Below are positions 57,680-64,000 of a DNA stretch of 64,000 bases, in pieces. The stretch's first letter is position 1, and each line of letters starts with the position of its first letter. The DNA is from Streptococcus sp. LQJ-218. GTDB lineage: Bacteria > Bacillota > Bacilli > Lactobacillales > Streptococcaceae. The stretch covers positions 124,001 through 188,000 of the forward strand of contig NZ_QQRU01000004.1 of the NCBI RefSeq assembly GCF_003428885.1, read 5' to 3'. Position numbers and translations under genes: made by a program. The notes beneath the pieces are model-generated. The model had not been told where the DNA came from, did no database searches, and saw only the letters and a list, made by a program, of their open reading frames with translations.

Positions 57680-58027
57680 TTACAATCCAGCGAAATCCTT
57701 GATTTCTTGTGCTGACATTGAAGAGTCGCAACGGACATTGATTTGTCCATCTGCAATGTGAACGAAGCCTGGTACAGTTGGGATTCCATAGCGTGAGCGG
57801 AATGCTTGCAACTCATTGAGTTGGCTTGGCTCTTCGCTATTAATGAAGTAGATGTGAGCTTTAGTTTCAGCTACGACACCTGCCAAGGTACCAGCAAATT
57901 TACGGCAGTAAGGGCAAGTTTTACGACCGATAAAGAAGGTTGCAGTTTCTTTCTTATCAAGAGCTTCTTGCGCACGTGCAACTGTAGTGACTTCAAGGTC
58001 TTTGATGTTATCTAAAAATTGTTTCAT
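57680..58027 (-). CDS. Thioredoxin-like protein (bacteriocin transport accessory type)
   Basis: The 115-residue thioredoxin-fold protein has a CPYC active site in GRKTCPYCRKFAG (near residue 36) and cis-proline IPTVPGF. It belongs to the PedC/BrcD-like group, often annotated as bacteriocin transport accessory protein; no bacteriocin genes are near, so a general redox role is likely. No signal peptide is evident. GAGGTAA precedes the ATG. Confidence 0.85.
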   Translation of the reverse strand: MKQFLDNIKDLEVTTVARAQEALDKKETATFFIGRKTCPYCRKFAGTLAGVVAETKAHIYFINSEEPSQLNELQAFRSRYGIPTVPGFVHIADGQINVRCDSSMSAQEIKDFAGL

Positions 58028-58097
58028 GAGATTACCTCGCTTTCATTGATAAGTCTAGTATGCCATAAAGTTTCTAAAATTGCTTAGATTTGATACG

Positions 58098-58130
58098 AAA
58101 AAAAGATGAGATTGGTTGGTCTCATCTTTT
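58098..58130 (-). terminator. Terminator after pgm
   Basis: AAAAGATGAGA / TCTCATCTTTT, an 11-bp perfect stem with T runs on both strands; eight bases beyond the pgm stop. Confidence 0.85.
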
Positions 58131-58138
58131 ATAGGACT

Positions 58139-59857
58139 TTATTTTACAAAAGCATTGATTTCTGCTTCGATATTAGCAATCTTAGCTTGTGATTCTTCGT
58201 TGGTTTCACCTACAACTGCAATGTAGAACTTAATTTTTGGTTCTGTACCTGAAGGGCGAACGGCAATCCATGAACCGTCAGCAAGTGTGTATTTCAACAC
58301 ATCACTTGGAGGAGTTGTCAAGTTTGTAACAGTACCGTCAGCAGCAGTAGCTGTTTGAGCTTTGAAGTCTTCTACGACAGTGATAGCTGTTGTGTTCCAT
58401 TCTTTTGGAGCATTGTTACGGAATTTAGCCATAATCGATTTGATTTGTTCAGCACCATCCACACCTGAAAGGGTAACAGAGATAGTCTTTTCAGCGTAGT
58501 AGCCGTACTCTTTGTAGATTTCTTCGATACCGTCTGCAAGTGTCAAACCACGTGAACGGTAGTAGGCAGCAAGTTCAGCCACGACAAGAACGGCTTGGAT
58601 AGCGTCTTTATCACGTACGAATGGTTTAATCAAGTAACCGAAGCTTTCTTCAAATCCCATCATGTAAGTGTGATTGTGTTTTTCTTCGAATTCTTGGATT
58701 TTTTCAGCGATAAATTTGAAACCAGTCAAGACGTTGAACATAGTTGCGCCGTAGCTTTCAGCAATCTTCGTTACCAAGTCAGTTGATACGATAGATTTGC
58801 AGAGCGCTGCGTTTTCTGGAAGAGTTCCAGCGTTTTTGTGGGCTTCCAAGATGTATTTAGCCATGATAGCACCGATTTGGTTACCTGAAAGGTTGAGGTA
58901 GCTACCATCTTTTTGAAGAACTTCAACACCAACACGGTCAGCGTCTGGGTCAGTTGCCACAAGAACATCTGCACCAACTTGACGACCAAGTTCTTCAGCA
59001 AGAGCAAAGGCTGCTTGGCTTTCTGGGTTTGGAGATTTTACAGTTGAGAAGTCAGGGTCTGGAGTTGCTTGCGCTTCAACGACTTGAACAGAGTCAAATC
59101 CTGCTTGGGCAAGGGCACGACGAGCCAACATTTCCCCAGTACCGTGAAGTGGAGTGTAGACAATCTTCATGTCTTTACCAAATTCTTCAATCAAAGTAGG
59201 GTTGATGTTCACATCTTTTACTTCTTTAAGGTATTCAGCATCAATGGCTTCACCAATAACTTCAATCAAACCAGAAGCTTTTTCAGCTTCCACATCAGCA
59301 ACTTCCACCGCAAATGGGTTTTCGATTGCACGGATATAAGTAGTTAAAGCGTCCGCGTCGTGTGGAGGCATTTGCCCACCGTCTTCACCGTAAACCTTGT
59401 AACCGTTAAATGGTGCAGGGTTGTGGCTAGCAGTAATCATGATACCTGCGAAACAGTTGAGGTGACGAACTGCAAATGATAGTTCTGGAGTTGGACGAAG
59501 GCTTTCAAATACATAAGATTTGATGCCGTGTTTAGCAAGAACTGCCGCAGATTCAAAGGCAAACTCAGGTGAGAAGTGACGGCTATCGTAGGCGATTGCG
59601 ACACCACGTTCTTTTTCGTTTCCACCTTTTGACTCAATCAAACGAGCCAATCCTTCAGTAGCTTGGCGAACAACGTAGATGTTAATACGGTTTGTACCAG
59701 CACCAATCAAGCCACGCATACCTGCAGTACCAAATTCAAGATTTGTATAGAAGGCATCTTCCTTTGTTTTTTCGTCCATATTTTCCAAATCTTGACGAAG
59801 GTAGTCAGGAAGCTCCGCAAAATCAACCCATTTCTGGTAATTTTCTTGGTAAGACAT
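58139..59857 (-). CDS. pgm: Phosphoglucomutase/phosphomannomutase
   Basis: Interconverts glucose-6-phosphate and glucose-1-phosphate for capsule, teichoic acid and glycolipid precursors. The 572-residue protein of the alpha-D-phosphohexomutase family has the phosphoserine loop TASHNPAPFNGYKVYG (Ser near residue 145), the metal-binding DPDADRVGVE near residue 305, sugar-binding GFEESFGYL, and RPSGTEPKIKFY phosphate-binding loop near the C-terminus. AAGGAGAA precedes the ATG. Monocistronic. Confidence 0.95.
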   Translation of the reverse strand: MSYQENYQKWVDFAELPDYLRQDLENMDEKTKEDAFYTNLEFGTAGMRGLIGAGTNRINIYVVRQATEGLARLIESKGGNEKERGVAIAYDSRHFSPEFAFESAAVLAKHGIKSYVFESLRPTPELSFAVRHLNCFAGIMITASHNPAPFNGYKVYGEDGGQMPPHDADALTTYIRAIENPFAVEVADVEAEKASGLIEVIGEAIDAEYLKEVKDVNINPTLIEEFGKDMKIVYTPLHGTGEMLARRALAQAGFDSVQVVEAQATPDPDFSTVKSPNPESQAAFALAEELGRQVGADVLVATDPDADRVGVEVLQKDGSYLNLSGNQIGAIMAKYILEAHKNAGTLPENAALCKSIVSTDLVTKIAESYGATMFNVLTGFKFIAEKIQEFEEKHNHTYMMGFEESFGYLIKPFVRDKDAIQAVLVVAELAAYYRSRGLTLADGIEEIYKEYGYYAEKTISVTLSGVDGAEQIKSIMAKFRNNAPKEWNTTAITVVEDFKAQTATAADGTVTNLTTPPSDVLKYTLADGSWIAVRPSGTEPKIKFYIAVVGETNEESQAKIANIEAEINAFVK

Positions 59858-59975
59858 TGAAATTCTCCTTTTTGTAAATTGTTTTAACCGTTCACATTAT
59901 AGCACTTTTTAACGTTTTAGTAAAACTGTAGCATAATTTTCAGAAAAGTAGTGTCATATGCTGGTTTATCAAGTC

Positions 59976-60004
59976 TTGAATGCCTTTGGGAAACATGCTA
60001 TACT
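59976..60004 (+). promoter_or_regulatory. Promoter of the ABC-F gene, predicted leaderless
   Basis: TTGAAT (59976-59981), 17-bp spacer, TATACT (59999-60004) with TGC in front. The ATG at 60011 starts 7 nt after the -10; no Shine-Dalgarno sequence. Confidence 0.8.
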
Positions 60005-60010
60005 ACTTGT

Positions 60011-61912
60011 ATGATTATTTTACAAGCTAATAAAATTGAACGTTCTTTTGCTGGAGAGGTTCTTTTTGATAATATAAACCTACAAGTGGATGAAAGAGAC
60101 CGAATTGCCCTCGTTGGGAAAAATGGTGCAGGAAAGTCTACATTACTCAAGATATTGGTTGGAGAAGAGGAGCCAACCACTGGTGAAATCAATAAGAAAA
60201 AAGATATTTCCCTATCTTATCTCGCACAGGATAGTCGCTTTGAGTCTGAAAATACTATTTACGATGAAATGCTCCATGTCTTTGATGACTTGCGTCGTAC
60301 TGAAAGACAACTTCGACAGATGGAGTTGGAAATGGGGGAAAAAACTGGGGCAGAATTAGACAAACTTATGTCTGACTATGATCGCCTATCAGAAAATTTC
60401 CGTCAGGCTGGAGGATTTACCTATGAAGCCGATATTCGCTCTATCTTAAATGGATTCAAGTTTGACGAGTCTATGTGGCAGATGCGAATCGCTGAGCTTT
60501 CTGGTGGGCAAAATACCCGTCTGGCGCTCGCCAAAATGCTCCTTGAAAAGCCCAATCTCTTGGTCTTGGACGAGCCAACCAACCACTTGGATATTGAAAC
60601 CATTGCCTGGTTAGAAAACTATCTAGTAAATTATAGTGGTGCTTTAATTATCGTCAGCCATGACCGTTATTTCCTCGATAAGGTTGTGACCATAACACTT
60701 GACTTAACCAAACATTCTTTAGATAGATATGTGGGAAACTACTCAAGTTTTGTGGAGCAGAAGGAGCAAAAGCTCGCAACTGAAGCCAAAAACTATGAAA
60801 AGCAGCAGAAGGAAATTGCTGCTCTGGAAGACTTTGTCAACCGCAATCTAGTCCGAGCTTCAACGACCAAACGTGCCCAATCTCGCCGAAAACAACTGGA
60901 AAAAATGGAACGTTTGGACAAGCCTGAAGCTGGTAAAAAATCAGCTAATATGACCTTCCATTCTGATAGAGTATCTGGTAATGTTGTTTTGACAGTGGAG
61001 AATGCTGCTATAGGCTACGATGGGGAAATCTTATCAGAACCTATCAACCTTGACCTTCGTAAGATGAATGCTGTCGCTATTGTTGGACCAAACGGGATTG
61101 GAAAATCAACCTTTATCAAGTCTATTGTGGAGCAGATTCCCTTTATCAAGGGTGAGAAGCGCTTTGGCGCTAATGTTGAGGTTGGTTACTATGACCAGAC
61201 TCAGAGCAAACTGACACCAAGTAATACAGTCTTAGACGAACTCTGGAATGATTTCAAGCTGACTCCTGAACTGGAAATCCGTAATCGCCTAGGCGCCTTC
61301 CTTTTCTCTGGTGATGATGTTAAGAAGTCAGTCGGCATGCTGTCAGGAGGAGAGAAAGCTCGATTGCTCCTAGCTAAACTTTCAATGGAAAACAATAACT
61401 TCTTGATCCTCGACGAGCCGACCAACCACTTGGACATTGATAGCAAGGAAGTTCTGGAAAATGCTTTGATTGACTTTGATGGAACTCTTCTCTTTGTCAG
61501 TCACGACCGTTACTTCATCAACCGTGTAGCCACTCATGTATTGGAATTATCTGAGAATGGATCAACCCTTTATCTAGGTGATTATGACTATTATGTTGAT
61601 AAAAAAGCAGAGCTAGTAGCTAGTCAAGCGGAAGAAGCAGCAGCTGTTAGCCAAGAAAAAGAAACTTCTCCAGTTAATGACTATCAAGCTCAGAAAGAAA
61701 GTCAAAAAGAAGTTCGCAAACTCATGCGACAAATTGAAAGTCTAGAAGCTGAAATTGAAGAGTTAGAAAGTCAAAGTCAAGCCATTTCTGAACAAATGTT
61801 GGAAACAAACGATGCCGACAAACTGATGGAATTGCAGGCTGAGTTGGACAAAATCAGCCACCGTCAGGAAGAAGCTATGCTTGAGTGGGAAGAATTATCA
61901 GAGCAGGTGTAA
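60011..61912 (+). CDS. ABC-F family ATPase (Uup/YdiF-like)
   Basis: The 633-residue soluble protein has two ABC cassettes: GKNGAGKST and LSGGQNTRLALAK in the first, GPNGIGKST and LSGGEKARLLLAK in the second, each with LVLDEPTNHLDI-type Walker B. A charged linker lies between them, and a C-terminal coiled coil follows (about residues 550-633). No membrane segments. ABC-F proteins act on ribosomes, some conferring antibiotic resistance; this has the housekeeping Uup-like look. The start is fixed by the promoter, whose -10 lies within the longer open frame. The next gene begins 2 nt after the stop. Confidence 0.9.
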   Translation: MIILQANKIERSFAGEVLFDNINLQVDERDRIALVGKNGAGKSTLLKILVGEEEPTTGEINKKKDISLSYLAQDSRFESENTIYDEMLHVFDDLRRTERQLRQMELEMGEKTGAELDKLMSDYDRLSENFRQAGGFTYEADIRSILNGFKFDESMWQMRIAELSGGQNTRLALAKMLLEKPNLLVLDEPTNHLDIETIAWLENYLVNYSGALIIVSHDRYFLDKVVTITLDLTKHSLDRYVGNYSSFVEQKEQKLATEAKNYEKQQKEIAALEDFVNRNLVRASTTKRAQSRRKQLEKMERLDKPEAGKKSANMTFHSDRVSGNVVLTVENAAIGYDGEILSEPINLDLRKMNAVAIVGPNGIGKSTFIKSIVEQIPFIKGEKRFGANVEVGYYDQTQSKLTPSNTVLDELWNDFKLTPELEIRNRLGAFLFSGDDVKKSVGMLSGGEKARLLLAKLSMENNNFLILDEPTNHLDIDSKEVLENALIDFDGTLLFVSHDRYFINRVATHVLELSENGSTLYLGDYDYYVDKKAELVASQAEEAAAVSQEKETSPVNDYQAQKESQKEVRKLMRQIESLEAEIEELESQSQAISEQMLETNDADKLMELQAELDKISHRQEEAMLEWEELSEQV

Positions 61913-61914
61913 AG

Positions 61915-62778
61915 ATGGAACATCTTGGAAAAGTATTTCGTGAATTTCGAACAAGTGGAAATTATTCTTTAAAGGAAGCAGCAGGCGAGTCCTGCTCTAC
62001 CTCTCAGTTATCTCGCTTTGAACTTGGGGAGTCTGACCTAGCAGTCTCACGTTTCTTTGAGATTTTGGATAACATTTATGTAACAATCGAAAATTTCATG
62101 GACAAGGCAAGAAATTTTCACAATCATGAACATGTTGCCATGATGGGACAAATTGTACCCCTTTACTACTCAAATGATATTGCAGGTTTTCAAAAGCTTC
62201 AAAGTGAACAACTTGAAAAGGCTAAGAGTTCGACAAATTCTCTCTATTTTGAGCTGAACTGGATTTTGCTACAAGGTTTGATTTGTCAAAGAGATTCGAG
62301 TTATGATATGAAGCAGGATGATTTGGATAAGGTAGCAGATTATCTCTTCAAAACAGAAGAATGGACCATGTATGAGTTGATTCTTTTCGGGAACCTCTAT
62401 AGTTTCTACGATGTGGACTATGTCACTCGGATTGGTAGAGAAGTGATGGAGAGGGAGGAATTTTACCTAGAGATTGGTCGCCATAAGAGATTAGTGTTGA
62501 TTTTGGCCCTCAATTGTTACCAGCATTGTTTAGAGCATCTTTCTTTTGACAATGCAAGCTATTTTGAAGCTTATACAGAGAAGATTATTGGTAAAGGTAT
62601 TAAGCTTTATGAGCGTAATGTTTTCCATTATTTAAAAGGCTTTGCCTTGTATCAAAAGGGACAGTGTAAAGTAGGTTGTAAGCAAATGCAAGAAGCCATG
62701 CATATTTTTGACGTGCTAGGTCTTCCAGAGCAAGTAGCCTATTATCAGGAACACTACGAAAAATTTGTCAAAGATTAA
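61915..62778 (+). CDS. Rgg/GadR/MutR-family transcriptional regulator
   Basis: The 287-residue regulator has an N-terminal XRE-type helix-turn-helix (residues about 5-60, KVFREFRTSGNYSLKEAAG, then SQLSRFELGESDLAVSRFFEIL) and a C-terminal helical repeat domain that in Rgg proteins binds short peptides. The start is ATG 61915; the AGGTG near the end of the ABC-F gene serves as ribosome-binding site. No obvious hydrophobic SHP pheromone gene was found beside it, so its ligand is unknown. It resembles the pneumococcal Rgg paralogue next to an ABC-F gene. Confidence 0.88.
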   Translation: MEHLGKVFREFRTSGNYSLKEAAGESCSTSQLSRFELGESDLAVSRFFEILDNIYVTIENFMDKARNFHNHEHVAMMGQIVPLYYSNDIAGFQKLQSEQLEKAKSSTNSLYFELNWILLQGLICQRDSSYDMKQDDLDKVADYLFKTEEWTMYELILFGNLYSFYDVDYVTRIGREVMEREEFYLEIGRHKRLVLILALNCYQHCLEHLSFDNASYFEAYTEKIIGKGIKLYERNVFHYLKGFALYQKGQCKVGCKQMQEAMHIFDVLGLPEQVAYYQEHYEKFVKD

Positions 62779-62820
62779 TTTTCCCAAATAAGGGAAAAAT
62801 GAAAAAGCTCCTTTCGGTTT

Positions 62821-62829
62821 TGATACAAT
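62821..62829 (+). promoter_or_regulatory. Extended -10 promoter for the MFS gene
   Basis: TGATACAAT with TACAAT at 62824-62829, 28 bp before the ATG. Confidence 0.6.
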
Positions 62830-62857
62830 AGTTTCAAAATTTGAGAGGAGTTTTTAT

Positions 62858-64000
62858 ATGAATCGCTATGCCGTACAGTTGATTAGCCGTGGAGCTGTTA
62901 ACAAGATAGGGAATATGCTCTATGATTATGGAAATAGTGTCTGGCTAGCTTCCATGGGAACTATTGGACAGACTGTTTTAGGAATGTATCAGATTTCTGA
63001 ACTCGTCACATCTATTCTCGTAAATCCCTTTGGCGGAGTTATTTCAGACCGTTTTTCTCGTCGTAAGATTTTAATGACGACAGACCTTGTTTGTGGGATT
63101 CTTTGTCTGGCCATTTCTTTTATAAGGAACGACAGCTGGATGATTGGCGCTTTGATCTTTGCTAATATTGTGCAAGCGATTGCCTTTGCCTTTTCTCGTA
63201 CAGCCAATAAAGCTATCATAACTGAAGTGGTGGAGAAAGATGAGATTGTGATCTATAATTCTCGCTTAGAGCTGGTTTTGCAGGTTGCAGGTGTTAGCTC
63301 TCCTGTGCTTTCTTTTCTGGTTTTGCAATTTGTAAGTCTTCATATGACACTCTTACTAGATGCTCTGTCTTTTTTCATTGCTTTTGCACTAGTTGCTTTA
63401 CTTCCAAAAGAAGAACCAAAGGTTCAAGAGCAGAAGAGTTTCACCGGGAAAGATATTTTTGCGGATATCAAAGATGGCTTGCACTATATCAGGCATCAAA
63501 AGGAGATTTTCTTTCTCTTGTTAGTGGCTTCCAGTGTGAATTTCTTTTTTGCGGCTTTTGAATTTCTGCTCCCTTTTTCAAATAAACTCTATGGGGTAGA
63601 CGGAGCTTATGCGACTATCTTAACCATGGGTGCAATTGGCTCAATCATAGGAGCATTGATTGCAAATAAATTTAAATCGAGTATGAATACACTCTTGTTC
63701 TTATTGATCCTCACAGGAGTAGGAGTTTTCATGATGGGCTTACCACTGCCTAATTTTCTTACTTTTTCAGGAAACCTAGTTTGTGAATTATTTATGACAA
63801 TTTTTAATATTCACTTCTTTACACAGGTACAAACCAAGGTTGATGGAGACTATCTGGGAAGGGTGTTGAGCACTATTTTTACACTGGCGATTCTTTTTAT
63901 GCCGATTGCGAAAGGTTTGATGACCTTTCTACCAAGTGTTCATCTTTATTCTTTCTTGATTATAGGACTTGGAGTTGTTGTTTTATCTTTCTTAGCTCTA
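62858..64000 (+). CDS. MFS transporter, MefA-like (partial, runs off the window)
   Basis: Open for 381 codons to the window edge with no stop. The ATG has GAGAGGAG (62842-62849) upstream. At least ten hydrophobic segments are visible, with the MFS loop GGVISDRFSRRKILM near residue 60. It resembles drug/macrolide efflux pumps of the MefA/DrugA group, but substrate specificity cannot be read. It follows the Rgg-type regulator by 79 nt, so it is a candidate target. Confidence 0.85.
   Translation, partial: MNRYAVQLISRGAVNKIGNMLYDYGNSVWLASMGTIGQTVLGMYQISELVTSILVNPFGGVISDRFSRRKILMTTDLVCGILCLAISFIRNDSWMIGALIFANIVQAIAFAFSRTANKAIITEVVEKDEIVIYNSRLELVLQVAGVSSPVLSFLVLQFVSLHMTLLLDALSFFIAFALVALLPKEEPKVQEQKSFTGKDIFADIKDGLHYIRHQKEIFFLLLVASSVNFFFAAFEFLLPFSNKLYGVDGAYATILTMGAIGSIIGALIANKFKSSMNTLLFLLILTGVGVFMMGLPLPNFLTFSGNLVCELFMTIFNIHFFTQVQTKVDGDYLGRVLSTIFTLAILFMPIAKGLMTFLPSVHLYSFLIIGLGVVVLSFLAL

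Noticed and set aside
62779..62798. TTTTCCC / GGGAAAA hairpin after rgg as a terminator
   Set aside because: No T run follows on the plus strand; the stem is A/T-rich and could be a chance inverted repeat.
62799..62831. Ten-codon open frame MKKLLSVLIQ after the rgg gene, considered as a short hydrophobic pheromone
   Set aside because: Too short for an SHP (about 20 or more residues), overlaps the MFS -10 region, and has no strong ribosome-binding site.
1..64000. CRISPR array, prophage or insertion-sequence transposase
   Set aside because: No spaced direct repeats, phage structural genes or transposase frames were seen in the window.

Overview
The window looks like a chromosome segment of a Mitis-group Streptococcus (S. 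mitis, S. pseudopneumoniae or S. pneumoniae). The evidence is low GC, five BOX interspersed repeats, a lic1 choline-decoration locus, competence cin-boxes in front of dprA and radC, a single-TM VicK with VicX, and protein sequences very close to remembered pneumococcal ones. The exact species cannot be fixed by eye.

Layout. 1-2.7 kb: end of tarJ, then licA-licB-licC (choline for teichoic acids). 2.7-5.9 kb: dprA and topA. 5.9-7.9 kb: BOX repeat, YbaN-like membrane protein, cutC and a YjbR-type protein. 7.9-13.9 kb: leucine operon leuA-leuB-(DUF1294)-leuC-leuD plus a YrdC-domain gene, preceded by a CodY-like box, a strong promoter, a 17-codon leader with three Leu codons and an attenuator. 14.1-17.5 kb: a two-gene McrBC restriction system of AT-rich, mosaic composition. 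17.5-18.8 kb: guaC with a structured leader, then tRNA-Arg(CCG). 19.1-26.3 kb: rnc-smc-HAD-HAD-ftsY. 26.3-31 kb, minus strand: glnP-glnQ-zwf with a GlnR-type operator. 31.1-34.1 kb: CPBP protease and uvrB. 34.1-36.3 kb: AT-rich DUF2971 protein and a decayed remnant. 36.4-39.9 kb: NUDIX gene, niaX-niaR (niacin uptake and its repressor), coaB-coaC-ECF transporter (pantothenate/CoA). 40-45.1 kb: fhs, pcrA, radC. 45-49.9 kb, minus strand: glutamine-amidotransferase-like hydrolase, rex, DUF4649/DUF1831 proteins, cysteine desulfurase, prs, CYTH protein. 50-53.4 kb: relQ-ppnK-rluD-type gene and pta. 53.4-57.6 kb: mutY and vicRKX. 57.7-59.9 kb, minus strand: thioredoxin-like protein and pgm. 60-64 kb: ABC-F ATPase, Rgg-type regulator and an MFS transporter cut by the window edge.

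Most of the window is housekeeping. The accessory parts are the McrBC locus, the DUF2971 region and the BOX elements. The most notable signals are: three genes (coaB, mutY, ABC-F) whose ATG lies exactly 7 nt after a good -10 box with no ribosome-binding site, predicting leaderless mRNAs; an internal start in mcrB that would make a short McrB form; BOX copies that supply the mutY 3' end or separate genes from their terminators; a MutY lacking the iron-sulfur cysteines; layered CodY plus attenuator control of leu; and competence boxes fused to upstream terminators.
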